A stretch of DNA of 64,000 bases from Astragalus membranaceus (GCA_039519185.1 CM076846.1:186791068-186855067); one strand, 5' to 3'; counted from the first letter of the stretch, positions 1 to 12,886 are shown. Made by a program: numbers and translations. Notes: generated from the sequence alone by a model not told the origin.

Positions 1-315
1 CAAAATACCAGACACTACTAGTTTCAAGATGGTTTGTATAGCAGTATCATCCTTAAACTTTTTTAATTACTTTGTGCACATCAATTTCGATACTTCACTT
101 GTCATCAGAAAGAGTTTCCATCAATTACAAGCTAACTGATTACTAATGACAAAACTTACAACTTTAAGGTTATACGGCACTATGATAAACAATAACCACT
201 GGTTATAATTACTAGGAACAATAGCAATTAATAGATATAGTTCCTATTTCCTAGTAATTCTTTTCTAGCATTTTCCTATAATATTCAGATATAAACAACT
301 AGATTATTAAATTAC

Positions 316-3300
316 CAGTTGCACTTTATCAGATTTCAGCCCAACTGAGCTTTGGACATTTGACTTCTTGGCAGGGCCTGAACCCGGGCCTGCTGCTGCG
401 AAGAGACTCTCAAGCTCGGACATATCAATCTCTGGGGCTCTGCATTAAGATAGCAAGGAGGTTACACACGTGAATACCAGGACAATCTGTCCCAGAAATT
501 GGAACACCAAATCAATCAACATTACTTGGATACTTCGCCAGATTTTTGTGTCTCATCCCACAAACTTCCTTGCACTGCTCTAGATAGTTTCATCCAGTGC
601 AACGGTTTCAACTTTTTGGTGTTATTCTTTGATCCAATCGTACGTGATAGAATTCGTCCCTTTGAGCCTGTGGGTGAACTAGATCTCAGTCCTGTTGTGC
701 CTGAGAGATTATTTCCATCACTGCCCACAGAAAGAGACCCTGGAAAAGCATTAGCTGGTTTTAGAACTCCTTTACCAAAGGGAATAGGAGGTGGTGGAGC
801 AGCTGGTGCGACAGGTGGAGACTTTTGCAATGAAGTATTAGATTGACTAGAAGAAAATGCTGAAGTTGGAAGTGGCGGTGGTACTGGTACTGGTGGTGGT
901 GGTGGTGCTATAGCAGAACTTGCAGCTTCCCTTGAAAGATGCGGTGGTGGAGGAGGTGGTGGGGGATTAAACCTAACAGGTTGCTCATCTTTTAGAGGAG
1001 GTGGGGGAGGAGGAGGAGGAGGTGGGGGTCTGACTCTAACACGTGGCTCTTCATTCATAGGAGAAGGAAGAGAAACAGCAGAAGCGGAAGCAGCAACACG
1101 AGGAGGAGGAGGAGGAGGTGGTGGTGGTGGTGGAGGTCCAACTTCAACTTGTAGTTCCTTCTTTGGAGGAGGAGGTGGGGGTGGAGGTCCAGCTCTAACT
1201 ACTTTGTGATCTTTTAATGGTGGGGTAGGAGGGGGAGGGGGAGTTGGAGGTTGTAAAGGGGAAGACTCATCAAGTCTTGTTTTGACAGGTGGAATCTCAT
1301 TCATAAGTGTCTTGGAAGAAAGTGAAGGGGATGACTGAATTGAAGAACCTTCTGAAACTGGAGTATGGGAAATAGTGTCAGCTGGTGATTTATCGTGAAA
1401 AGAAGATAACAATTGGGTTATTTGTGATCGACTTATTTGTGATTGACATCCTGATTGCGAAGGCAAAATAATGTAAGGAGGTGATTCTGTATGGGGGGGA
1501 GGAGAATCATGAACATCTTTACCACGACAAGTTGAGGGAGGCCGCATAGGAGGCGTTCGAGGGGAAAAAGAAGAATCCACAGAACCAGATGAACTGGGTG
1601 TTTCTTCACAGATGATGTCAGATGTACTATCCTGCTGTGGAATAGCATCTACCTTGCTTGTCTTATCCTCTTTTCTACTCATATCGTGATTTGGGGATTG
1701 CTTAGTAGAGGGCAAAGACTGCATCACTTCATGTGAATTTCCCTGAGGCATTTTAGGACCTGTTTCATGCAATGAAGTGCCAGATTCCAGAAACTGATCA
1801 GAAACTTTATCCAACTTGTCGTTTGTGATAGCTGATGAAGCACTTATCTGGTGGAGCACATTGAGTGCAGCGTCTGCCTTGGGGTTCATCCAATCCACAT
1901 GGCTAAAGATTTCTTGAACCCTGGCAAATGCCTCTATCGGCAGTCCTTCCTTCTCCTCAAAGCATAATTTACCATCCGCAATAACTGCTGCAGCAGCATC
2001 CATCTCTGAGAAAAGGATCTTAAAACAAATATAAACCACACAAAAATTCAATGTTAAAAATATATAACCACAAACAACATGATTATAGATGAAAACAAGT
2101 TGTACCTCAGCTCTGAAATCTTTCGGAAAGTGATCTTTAGCATCCCATAAAACATCAATTTCATCTCGATTAAGCATCAGAATATTAGATCTAACAAAAG
2201 CTGTGTTAAACATGACTTGGAACATCATCATTTCATGCTCCATGTCATCATTCAAGTTAATGCTCTCGACCACAACATCACCTTGAATATGACAATTGAT
2301 ATCAATTTTAATTAGTTCACACTCTCCCTGCAACACAGTAACAAGGAATTCCATAATAATTACACAACTCAGATCAGTTCCAGATGCAGCTCACTTACAA
2401 TAGGTTTACAAACAATATTTACAAGAACAATAAACATAACATCATATTTAACATATTTGAGAAAGTTTAACTAGAACAGGCCCATCCTGAACTCAACTGG
2501 GTCCTTGTTGTGAGGCCTGGGGATCTGCTACATGCAGAACATAGATTATACGAACTTATTTCCCTTTCCTTCTTTTAAGTATTTCCCCTCGCTTTTTCCT
2601 TTTACATTTCTGGGATCAAGTGCAGCTTCCTGGATTAAGTCTAAGACTCATCTTAATTATGCTTCCTATTTGTCAATGAGGAATAAAGAACAAGATGTAC
2701 TTCAACAATATAGGTACATGCATTTGCCCGCCAATCCACCATTTATGTTATTACTAGGCTTGAGCTACGAAAGCACAATTATTCAAGCTCAAATTTATAT
2801 GCAAGAAAACATGCTTGAGCTGCAATTGAATAGTTTATGAACGGTTTAAAGATAGAATTATTGAAAACTATGCAACATGCTTTATAAAGCTCTCAGCAAG
2901 CCAAAGTGGCAGGAAATAAAACCAGCATTGAAGGAGGCAAGTAGAATTAGAGATTTCCCCCCATTTCATTTCAGTGCCTGTTTGCCACAATTTATGAGGT
3001 TGCAAGTAACCTCGAGAATATAGCTACTTGCAGGTTTCAACATTTTTTCTAAACAGTAACACCATAGTCTTTTATCTGTTTAAAATAATTAACTGCCAAA
3101 TTTTCTTGGAATTTCATAACACAATGCAATGAGTGCATGCCTGCTAAAAGCACGGACTCCAATAACATCATGAACAAACTGAAAAACCCCAGATGAGCCA
3201 GGAGTATCCAGTGCAACCCGTGTGAAAAGAACATGAGATAAATTCACCTGCTTGTAAGCCCTGACATTTTTGCTTCTCTTTGTCATTGAGTACAACATTT

Positions 3301-4314
3301 TAGGACTTTTATCTGCACTAAGAGGATTCTGTCCGTAAATTCTAAACAAGGGATGACAACCACCTTCTCCATCAAAGTTTGGGATGAATCTGAGAATGAT
3401 GCAATCCAACAAGAGTGTCCTATCCAGTGGAGGCCAATCTAAGGCCACATTCCTCCTGGAAACATACTGCAGATACCTCAGTTGGGAAGGAATCGGATCC
3501 AACGGTGTTAACAAATGCAAGAGCTCGTGTGGAGCCTGTCTATAAACCATATCCAAAGTTCTCTGCTCCCCGGTATAAACCTTTCTATAAATCAACAATG
3601 CAGTCAACATGAAAGCCAAAACAGGCCAACCACCACGTTCACAATGCATCAACAATACATTATGAGGGCCAAGCGAGAGCCAGCTCTCACCAGACCTTAA
3701 AAAGTGGTGAATGAGCTCCATTTTGAGCACGGGGCAACCCTCATAGTGCCTAGGATAGTCCATTATAGTAATGTCATACTCAGAAATGATGTTTGCCAAC
3801 AAACTCTTCGTTTCTTCCTCACGAAAATTGAAAACCAGAATAGAAGCATCAGGCACATTCTCTCTTAGTTGACAAACTATACCATCCATATACACTTTAT
3901 AATTCTCTTCATTCCAAGCATCCGTGGAGAAGCAGCAATCAAAAACTACATTCACACACCAATATTAATTTTTACTTTAGTTTCAATTCCAAATCTCCAA
4001 TTAACAATCAGTGACTACTTACTCGTAAATGCAATAATAAAGTAAATTAAAAATGAACATCACTCCCTTTCAAATTCCATTCATATCTCTTTCCCGCATT
4101 TTCCAAATAATCAAACAGTGACCTATTGTTTCTTAGAATTGCGGTTTACGCGATGGAATGACGAAATCATTTTTCGCGGGTTTTTTCAACCGAAGCGTGC
4201 AATCGAAGGAATTATTAAAGAATGAGAAAGAGAGAAAGTACCGTAAACTCTATCGCAGATCTCGAGGAGACCATCAGGAGGCTTACGATAGAACAATTTG
4301 CGGAGCATGGCCAT
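316..4314 (-). CDS. Class II formin, 5' half (PTEN-like, C2, FH1, start of FH2)
   Basis: Actin-nucleating formin; class II plant formins drive actin filament assembly at the plasma membrane and division plane. Five exons splice in frame with GT-AG borders: 4242-4314, 3248-3945, 2106-2327, 526-2018 and 316-439, giving 870 codons before the gene leaves the window. The start ATG at 4314 gives an N-terminus rich in Lys/Arg ending in the PTEN-domain entry. Exon 2 is the PTEN-like phosphatase domain, exon 3 its C2 domain (motif IDINCH), and exon 4 holds an acidic/Ser-rich linker then FH1 with repeated runs of 8-13 prolines (about residues 584-717, bases 860-1260). Exon 4 end and exon 5 begin FH2 (LKPLHW, then MSELESLF). 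The P-loop reads HCERGGWPV, so the Cys is present but the catalytic Arg is missing, as known for this class; phosphatase activity is unlikely. Bases 1-315 are intron. Splice sites are inferred by eye from frame and family alignment. Confidence 0.9.
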
Positions 4315-4648
4315 GTCAGCGAAGCTTCAGATTCAGGTTTTCGCTTTACTCTAGAACGACGAAAACCCTACTTATAGCATGCGATGGATTTTGAAAACCG
4401 GAAATTTCAAATTCGGCGGAGGAAAGCGATTTTCCGTAATCGTTAAGGCAGAAAATCGTGAAGAAATGGTTTTGGAGGAAAATAAGAGAATGAATACTGA
4501 AAAGTGAGTTTGTTTGGTCTCTATCTTTCGCTTGTTTCGCATTGAAAAGAAAAAACGATGAAGAAGATGGGCCCGCTGGTTTTGTTTCGTAGCTGAATTA
4601 TGTGACTGTAGCTGGGGTAACCAAACCGACTCACAGTGACTCATCAGT

Positions 4649-4677
4649 GACGTGGAGACCTTTCTATGTGACACGTG
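4649..4677. promoter_or_regulatory. ACGT-core motifs upstream of the formin gene
   Basis: A GTGACGTGG core near 4648 and a CACGTG G-box at 4672-4677 lie about 340-360 bases upstream of the formin start codon (minus strand). Such cores bind bZIP/bHLH factors in plants. Their use here is inference from position only; no clear TATA box was identified. Confidence 0.25.
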
Positions 4678-4797
4678 TACCGTCATATCCACGACGGGTA
4701 ATTTCTGTTTACCGTGATTTTCCGTTTTCGGAATTTTTCCCCAGATGTGATTAGTCAAGGAGTTGCCGCTTCCGTACATTGTGAGACCCCTTGTGTG

Positions 4798-4978
4798 GGA
4801 TTTGAATCGTCTGACTTTAGCGCAGACATTTAAAGTCGGGTGAACTCCCTACCCGACTTTAAATGTCTCGATTTTCACATACATTTAAAGTCGGGTGAAC
4901 AACCAGCCCGACTTTAAATGTCTAAATTACACACTAACTGCAGCTGCAGTTTCCCGCGCTAAAGTCAGACGATCCGCC
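4798..4978. mobile_element. Small Mutator-like MITE with nested palindromes
   Basis: An 18-bp perfect inverted repeat (ATCGTCTGACTTTAGCGC) lies at 4806-4823 and 4956-4973, with weaker pairing out to the ends. The 11-bp word CCCCTTGTGTG flanks both sides (4787-4797 and 4979-4989), which fits a 9-11 bp target duplication of Mutator type. Inside, two further palindromes built on ACATTTAAAGTCGGG are repeated head to tail. There is no coding capacity. It sits about 470 bp upstream of the formin start. Confidence 0.7.
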
Positions 4979-5250
4979 CCCCTTGTGTGTTACCATTCTT
5001 GCAGGATTAGTGTTTGTGGAGTACTTTGTTACACTCTCTTGGCAAAAAAAAAAAGAAACTATGTTGCACTCTCGGTTCAAATATAAACAAAAATATTTAA
5101 TTATATGCTAATTTAAAATATTAATTGAATCTATTTAACTTTTTTTTTGACCAGGAATCTATTTAACTTTTAAATGTAATAAAAAATGTATTTTTCGATT
5201 TTTCCTTTTTTAACTTTTTTCCTGTCAGATCTACATGATAATATTAAATA

Positions 5251-6353
5251 GGCAGAATAGCACTTTTGGTCCTTTATGTTTGCTCCAGATTTCACTTTGG
5301 TCCTTTATCTTTTTTTTGGTCCGTTTTGGTCCTTTATGTTTCATTTTCGTTTCATTTTGGTCCCTCACGTATTATTATATTCAATTAAAACATTAAAAAC
5401 ATTAAAACAATTAAAATAATTAAAACAATTACAAAAAAAAAACATAAACCCATCCCCCCACCGTCCACCACCACCCACCACCACCCACCACCGTCAACCA
5501 CCACCCACCACCTCCCCCACCGTCCACCCCTCCCCCCACCGTCCCCCCCTCCCCCCACCGCTGCGCTGCGCACCCCCCTCCCCCACCGTTCCCCCCTCTC
5601 CCCCACCCCCAGCGCTGCGCACCCACCTCCCCCACCGTCCCCCCCCCCCCACTGTTCCCCCCCTCCCCCCACCGTCCCCCCTCCCCCCACCGCTGCGCTG
5701 CGCACCCCCTCCCCCACCGTTCCCCCTCTCCCCACCCCCAGCGCTGCGCACCACCTCCCCCACCGTCCCCCCCCCCCCACTGTTCCCCCCCTCCCCCCAC
5801 CCCCAGCGCTGCGCACCCCCCCCCCCCCCTCACACGTTCTCACTCCTCTCTCTGCGATTGGACCCCAAACTCCACCTTTCAACTCGAAATTTCTCCCTGA
5901 GTTCGATTATGGCGTCAATTTGAACAATTACAGGCCCTATCTCGTGGGAGAACTCCATAACCGTGAGAAAGGGGAGAGAGGGGGTGCGCAGCGGTGGGGG
6001 GAGGGGGAGGGATTCACGGTGGGGGAGGGGGGAGGGGGGAGGGGTTCACGGTGAGAGAGAGAGACAGATCTGGTGGTGGGTGGTGGTTGACGGTGGGGGG
6101 TGGTGGTGGACGGTGGGGGGTGGTGGTGGGTGGTGGTGGACGGTGGGGGGAGGGTTTTATGTTTTATTTTTGTAATTGTTTTAATTATTTTAATTGTTTT
6201 AATGTTTTTAATGTTTTAATTGAATATAATAATACGTGAGGGACCAAAATGAAACGAAAATGAAACATGAGGGACCAAAACGGACCAAAAAAAAGATAAA
6301 GGACCAAAGTGAAATCTGGAGCAAACATAAAGGACCAAAAGTGCTATTCTGCC
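5251..6353. mobile_element. 1.1-kb foldback MULE-like element with long TIRs
   Basis: The ends are inverted copies beginning GGCAGAATAGCAC; the inverted repeat is about 215 bp long (5251-5465 versus 6140-6353). A perfect 9-bp target duplication, TATTAAATA, lies at 5242-5250 and 6354-6362. This combination defines a Mutator-type non-autonomous element. The inner arms are low-complexity: C-rich on the left (5455-5830) and G-rich on the right (5985-6150), so the whole element could fold as one large hairpin. The central 5835-5960 stretch is of normal complexity and could be a captured gene fragment, but I do not recognise it. The Gly/Arg-rich frames here are composition artefacts. Confidence 0.85.
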
Positions 6354-6362
6354 TATTAAATA

Positions 6363-6945
6363 AAATATATTTTTGAAACAACAATTAATAATATATAATC
6401 AAGTAATTTTTTTTGTCAAAAGTAAAGTGGTTTTTTTAAGAAAAATGTAAGAAACACCAGTCAGTGCTCTCCTTGATGATGCTATTAGAGTTTCCTTTTA
6501 TGCGCGTTTTTAGTTCCTGCTTTTTTCGTTTTTTTTTTTGGAACAAAAAAAAAGTCACATTGTAATTTTTTTTGACAACTGTCACGTTGTAATTTAGTTT
6601 TGTTAAAAAAATGTCATTTTATTTTCATGATATGAATTTTGAGTTTTTACATTGATTTATGTATAGTTACTATTCTTACAATTTGAAATTAAAGAAATAG
6701 TGTATGCTATATTAAATAAGTTTTTTGTTGAGAAGTTTTAACCGTTATTTTTTTTTGACAATCAGTTTTAACCGTTATTGTATGATATATTAAATATTTT
6801 TATTAATTGAACTACTTTTAAAAAAATTACTTAAACTTTGGTAGTAATAAAAAAATTAAACTATTAATACATTTCATAAAAGAGAAAGAATTTAATTCAT
6901 ATAAATTGTTAAGGTAAATTTTTTTAACATGGTCAGCAAATCACA
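6363..6945. other. AT-rich intergenic DNA, nothing recognised
   Basis: Low-complexity AT-rich sequence with poly-T runs. I see no gene, conserved motif or clear element. Confidence 0.6.
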
Positions 6946-7182
6946 TTTGACCCATCATTTTTTTTATTATTTTTTTTAGATAAGCAAAAAATTCATTGAA
7001 GGGAGCCCAAGGGGTGCCCAACCCTTACAATGGAGATATAGAAAAGGGGGAGGACCTCCTTAAAACCTCCCTGAGCCAAAACCCAATGGGAAAAAGACTC
7101 AGGAAGGAAAAAGAGTACCTCGTACAACCTGCACCACAGTGGGAAAACATCAACCTAGCCCACTGTTTCTCTCCCAACTAGA

Positions 7183-9032
7183 TTACAGATTGTTAAGGAA
7201 TGTAAGTGGGTTAGACCACCATAGAAATACAGACAAAGATGAATTACAGTTGAGTTTATAAAGACACCAACTCCAAGATAAGTTCTTGATCCGGTTAACA
7301 ACCCCCTCTATATTTGGTTCCTCCTCTTTGAATATGACTCTGTTCCTAGCTAGCCAGATGCTCCAACAAGTAGTTAACCAGAAGAGATGTTTCACTCGCT
7401 TTGCTTTCTTCCCTGTACACCATTGGCCACAATTACTAAAGAAATCCTCCACACCCAGAGAGACATCCACGTCAACACCTAGCCAAGTACCAACAATATG
7501 CCAAACAGAACACGCAAAACCACAAGTGATGAAAAGATGTTCGACAGACTCGCGAGAGGAATTACAAAACGAACAACCAACTTCTAGGTCGGAGTGGATG
7601 ACGTTCCTGTGCAACAGCTGCTCACGCACTGGTAAGGAATCTAACAGTAACCTCCACCCGAAGACTACAACCTTCGAAGGGACAATAGATTTCCATAGTC
7701 CCCCTAACAAGTGCTGATGGTTCGAAATGTTGGAAGATATGTCACTACAAGACAGCTGATGATAAAAAGATTTTACCGTGAAACTCTTGGAAGTATCATG
7801 TGGCCATAGCCATGCGTCTTTCCATCCTCTAGTCGGCTTAACTGACTGTAAAATACTGTCCAAAATTTGGCCTTCAGTCACCCAAACCGAATCCGTGTGA
7901 TGCTGCCACGGTGTAGACCACACCCAAACTTCACCATTCCAAGCACCCAAGTTAGCCACCAAGAGCTGCTGCCGCCCTTCCCCATCACATAACAGCGGAA
8001 AAACTTTGAATAAAGGCTCTATGCCTAGTCATTGATCCTTCCAAAATTTAATGGAGGTTCCGTCACCAAGCCCCCTTTTAATACACCACGCGAACCTTCG
8101 TCGTTCCTCAAGATTGTCATCAAACTTTACCAAGTCTCTCCACCAAATCGATCCCGAGTTCCCTTCAGCCGAGTTATGAACAAAAGTAGTAGCATAGTCC
8201 CCAGAACGATGTCTCAACAAACGGCTCCAGCAGACATTAGTATCCATCAAAGCCCGCCATTTCCACTTAGATAACAATGAAATATTAAATAACTCGAGAT
8301 TTTTAATACCAAGACTGCCATCCTTTTTTGCTTTGCAAACTTTATCCCAAGCAACCCAACACATTCCCTTGTCTCCTTCTTTGATACCCCAAAGGAAATC
8401 CCTTTGAATTTTGATCATCTTCTTAATCACCACTTTCGGAGCTTTATAGAATGATAGCATGTATAGAGGGATGCTATTCAAGAAGGAGTTGATGAGAGCA
8501 ACCCGACCACCGATCGACAAGAAACGACCCTTCCACAAAGCCAAACGTTTTCTAAGGGCAGCAAGAACGGGGCTCCAAGTAACTTCCCGTCTAGGATTTG
8601 CACCAATCGGAATACCCAAAAACTTGAACGGTAAAGCTTCCGTTCTACAATAAAGGAAGACGCTAGCTCTTTCCAAAAAATCATCCTGGGTGTTGATGCC
8701 AATTAACTTACTCTTATGGAAATTAACCTTCAAACCGGACACTAATTCGAAAGCACGAAATAAAGACTTTATACTCCATAGATTTTCCCACGTGGCCTTG
8801 CCCAACAACATTGTGTCATCCGCGAATTGTAGAATAGAAAACCGTACCTCATTAGAAATGGTAAAGTCTTGAAAGGAACCAATCTCCACCGCTTTCCGCA
8901 TTAATCCCGACAACCCTTCGGCAACGATTAGAAAGAGGAAAGGTGACAAAGGGTCCCCTTGCCTCAACCCCTTATGTGCTTTGAAGTCGTGAGTAGGGCT
9001 ACCATTCACAAGAACCGACATGGAGCTATTGC
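7183..9032 (-). pseudogene. LINE ORF2, 3' part (RT palm to zf-RVT)
   Basis: Continues the reverse transcriptase after the solo LTR. The frame 8029-9032 shows GLRQGDPLSPFLF and the catalytic FADD in LQFADDTMLL, followed by the thumb region and a Trp-rich connection. The frame 7183-7962 holds the zf-RVT Cys/His motif (CSFCN, then EHLFITC) that ends plant L1 ORF2 proteins. A stop/frame break near 8030 separates the two. There is no RNase H domain, and the 3' UTR follows. The RT catalytic residues remain, but the ORF is interrupted, so it is inactive as it stands. Confidence 0.85.
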
Positions 9033-9037
9033 ACACA

Positions 9038-10492
9038 TGTTGTGCGAAAAGGTGATGTGCAAGTATACACAATCGCAACAAGTACCATAATGATAAGTAA
9101 AGTTTGTTCCCACAGGGATTGGAATTAATCTAAGAAGTTTAAGTGATTAGCAACTTAGTAAAACAAGTATGGTGACAAATAAAAGTGTAGAGTTGTAAAC
9201 ATATTGATTTGAGATAAAATAGTAATGAATTGAAGATATTTAAGAGTGAGTTGGATAGCTTAGCAGTTATGTAAATTCCCAAGAGTGGTGTTCTATAATA
9301 TTAGACGCTGTAACGTTAAGCGCTGTAGCGCTTACAGAATCAACAGACGTTGTAGCGTCATGGTGGCGTGCCTTTCAGTCACTATCGTCAGGGCTATGTT
9401 ACAAGACTCCTATGTCTAGGCTCTAAATAAGTTTTACCCCTGTATATTAAGATCTTACAGCATGTACCTTATGAACTATTACTCCCCTATGTCTAGGGTT
9501 AAGTAGTGCTTCCTTTAAATGTCTTTAAAGGGTTTTCATTCATATCATTCATTGAGTTCTCTTTGTGAACCATGTCTGTACCCACAAAGCCCCCTTATTT
9601 TAGTTGATCATTCCCAAAACAAAGTTGAAAGCATTATGACACAAGGAATGAAACGCAAACATCATAATATTATATAAAAGCTACTCAAGGTTCATTACAC
9701 ACTAAGAACAATCCAACTACAAAGTGATTTAGCTCATGACAAGCTTCATCATCGCAATACAAACAAACAAGCTTATATTACCGTAGGTAGAGAATAGGAG
9801 AATGGTTGCAAAAGATGCACTCCAAGAATCCCAAGTCATATACGTTAGATGAAGCTATGGCGTGAACAAACCTTTTATGGAATCTAAAAACTATACTACA
9901 AATAAAAGCTTCAAGATGGGAATAACAATGGAGGAAAACCAAAATGTCAAGTTAGCTATTCTCCAAGTTAAAACTCTCTCTACGTAGGAATAATAATATA
10001 TATTCACTTGTGTGTGTGATGGATTAGATATATCCCTCATAGATAACATCCTCATTAGATAATATCTTGATTATCCATAAAGTTACTTTACAAAAAGTGG
10101 TAATGATTAAAATCATTACCAACTATCAAGTGGGAATCAATTGGGAGACGCCAAGTGTCTTGTTGACTCCACTTGGGCTTCAATGTCATGCTGAGGATAA
10201 GAAATAAGGGCGATGACTCAGCGTTTCAGCAAGTGGTTACACAAATATCCCAATGGCCAGCCGCCTCATAACGCTGTAGCGTTTCATTGTTGGCATACCG
10301 CTGCAGCACTAAGGCAGAACATCAATATATTCACAAAGGCACCTATTATGCCCAAAGTTTAGGGAATTGACTTATAACCTGTATTTACACTATTAATCAT
10401 ATATTCACATGTTTAAGTACTAAAATTACTTGAGAAGTGAGCTTGATTTAAGTATTAAGAGCATAAATAACCTATATAAAATAGAGTTATCA
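9038..10492. mobile_element. Solo LTR (1.45 kb) inside LINE ORF2
   Basis: Starts TGTTGTGCG and ends TTATCA, flanked by a perfect 5-bp target duplication ACACA (9033-9037 and 10493-10497). Removing it joins the LINE reverse transcriptase frame. A related LTR with an attached primer-binding site lies at 20246-21627, which indicates a Ty3/Gypsy family primed by a tRNA-Asp-like sequence. Palindromes of the form AGCGCTGTAGCGCT occur near 9303-9360 and 10267-10310. No internal sequence is left, so it arose by LTR-LTR recombination. Confidence 0.88.
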
Positions 10493-10497
10493 ACACA

Positions 10498-12333
10498 CAA
10501 GATTTTATCCACAAAATCCATCTTTGGGGGAAACCCATACACTGTAACATGTAGACCAAGAAGCCCCAAGAGATGGAGTCATAAGCTTTCTCAAAATCTA
10601 CCTTAAACAACAAGCACTCTTCCTTACCCCTCTTTGCAAAATCCACCACTTCGTTAACAATAGCGACCCCGTCAAGGATTTTTTCTTCCCCCTATGAAAG
10701 CTGATTGGTGGTTGGAGATTATGCTAGGCACCACTTTCTTAAGACGGTTTGCCAATACTTTGGCCAAAATTTTATAGAGGCAACCAATCAAGCAAATAGG
10801 CCTGAACTCACCTAAACCTTGAGGATTGTCCGTCTTTGGAACCAAGGCTATGAAAGACGCCGAGATGGCTTTGGGAAGATAAGCATTAGCAAAAAATTCG
10901 TTAAAGTAACTCACCAACTCCTCCTTCAACATATTCGAACAAGCTTTGATGAAATAGAAGTTGAAACCATCCGGCCCCGGGCTCTTGTCACCGTCACAAT
11001 CCCACACACCCATCCTTATTTCTTCCTTGGAAAATGGCTGAATTAAAGTATCCGACTCGGAAGCCGATAGCTAATTGAAGGTAAGACCATCAAGAGAAGG
11101 ACGGGCATAATTTGGTTCAACAAAACACTGTTGAAAATGATTTTTAACCCGCATCTTCACTTCCTCAACATCCTCCACTAAAGTGCCATTCTCCCCGACA
11201 ATCGAAACGTTGCATCTTCTTCTTTTATAACGCAACAGTGAGTGAAAAAAATTTCGAGTTCATATCCCCTTCATGTATCCACCTTACTCTATACTTTTGA
11301 GCAAGAAGAGATTCCTTTACCTGGATTTCTTTCCAAAGGGAAGCAGAGACTTCTTTTCTATGCATCACAGCACTACTGTCCCATCTTTCACCAAGGATAT
11401 CATCTAGAGAGTTCAAGTCCCGAACCAGAGAATCAATAGTGAGATCCACCTTTCCGAACACCTCTTTATTCCATCCCCTTAGTCTTCCCTTAAGCAATTT
11501 CAGTTTATCCTTCAGAGCATAAGTCTTGTAACCAGTAATGTGAAACTCGCCCCAACAACTTTGAACAAAAGGCAAGAAGTCTGCATGTTCCAACCATGCT
11601 AAAAAAGCGGAACGGTTTCGGCCCCCAATCTTTCGTTGCTTTGAGGAGCCAAATGGGTGCATGATCTGAAATATCTCGACTACCAATCCACTGACCGGAA
11701 ATCCCCCAATCAGATATCAGCCCCTCAGAGATCAGAAACCTATCCAGTCTACTCATAGAGACACCGTCTGAACAAAAGTAAGAAAATTTCTTACCCGAAA
11801 CTGGCAAGTCAACAAAATCCATGTCCACAATGAAGCTATTGAAATCATCCATCTCGGCGACTGTAGAATTCCTATTCCTCCCTTTTCTCTCGGAATCACA
11901 AGTTACCGCATTGAAATCACCCACTAAACACCACTCCCCACCACCAATTCTCTGTTTCACCGCCACTAGTTCAGCCAAACTCTTCTCTTTGCTGCAGTTG
12001 AACAAGGAGCATATATGTTGACAACGTGGACAACTGTATCTCGGACAATAGTGGAGACGCCAATAAATCCACAACCGGAGAAATGCGATGTGACCGTACA
12101 AGCGCCCTCAAGCCACGAGCAAAGAATGCCCCCCGACGCCCCCTAGATGGTTGATGGATCCACTGATAAGGCCGATTGCCCCAGAGAAAACGAACCTCGC
12201 CCTCTAACAACTCCTCCCTCTTCGTTTCTTGAATGCAAATAAAATCAAAAGACCCAGAAATAATAGACGAAACCAACTGGCGACGATTCCCGCGATCGCC
12301 CCAGCCTCTTATGTTTAACGATAAGATATTCAT
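10498..12333 (-). pseudogene. LINE ORF2, 5' part (AP endonuclease and RT fingers)
   Basis: Begins with MNILSLNIRGWG at 12333, the standard start of plant L1 ORF2. The endonuclease shows ICIQETK, then GDFNAV, SRLDRFL and SDHAPI, spread over two or three frames because of small indels (breaks near 11970-12100 and 11500-11700). The RT part shows KSPGPDG (about 10970) and FKVDFEKAYDS (about 10600); a stop lies between 10650 and 10670. It targets and reverse-transcribes at nicked DNA in intact relatives. The frame is cut at 10497 by the solo LTR. Confidence 0.85.
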
Positions 12334-12397
12334 GAAGACCGAATATCGTTCGCCCTCCTACTACACTCTGCTTCATCACGTCTTTTGCCTTGCTCAA

Positions 12398-12886
12398 TCA
12401 AGTCAACATAAGTATCATCAGGCAAATTACCTTGGACTCCCAACGCTTAGCATTTTCCCAAACCTTTCTTGCTACGACCTTATATTGAAGAGCCCAAAAT
12501 TTGTTATTGCACAACCCAATATCTCCACTTGAGATGGAACCCCCACAAAGAACCGTACCGGCAGAGAAAAGAGACGATTGATTCTCATCAACCTCCTGTG
12601 AATCACGTTGGTCAATAGGGACCTGGACTGATCCAATCGAAACCTCCTTGAGTTCTCTTACTGCCAACGTCAATTTACCCGCCCGTGGCTTTTTTCGCTC
12701 GCCAACCTTTAACAACTTTCTTTGTTTCTTCTTCCTCGCTTGACCCACAACAACAGTGGGCTTGTTTTGGATTGAAGGAAGATCTAACCCCTGAGCATTA
12801 TGGCATGGAGTTATTGGACATTGCACGGGAGGGGGGATTGAATCCACAACAAAGCTTTCCTCTGGCTGAATTGGTGTTCCTCCCAT
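12398..12886 (-). pseudogene. LINE ORF1, C-terminal part in shifted frame
   Basis: Basic Lys/Arg-rich region (KKKQRKLLK) followed by an acidic tail. It overlaps the end of the main ORF1 frame in a different frame, so a small indel near 12800-12890 probably split a single ORF1. The C-terminal basic stretch would bind nucleic acid. Assignment is by position between ORF1 and the ORF2 start. Confidence 0.5.

Noticed and set aside
2532..2840. 102-codon frame on the plus strand
   Set aside because: Lies in the formin intron between exons 2 and 3 with no domain or splice support.
3049..3234. 61-codon frame and the extension of formin exon 2 past 3248
   Set aside because: The family match ends at the GT donor after 3248; the rest is intron read-through.
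5385..6239. Several long Gly/Arg/Trp-rich reading frames on both strands
   Set aside because: They come from the G/C low-complexity arms of a foldback transposon; all frames are open because stop codons cannot form there.
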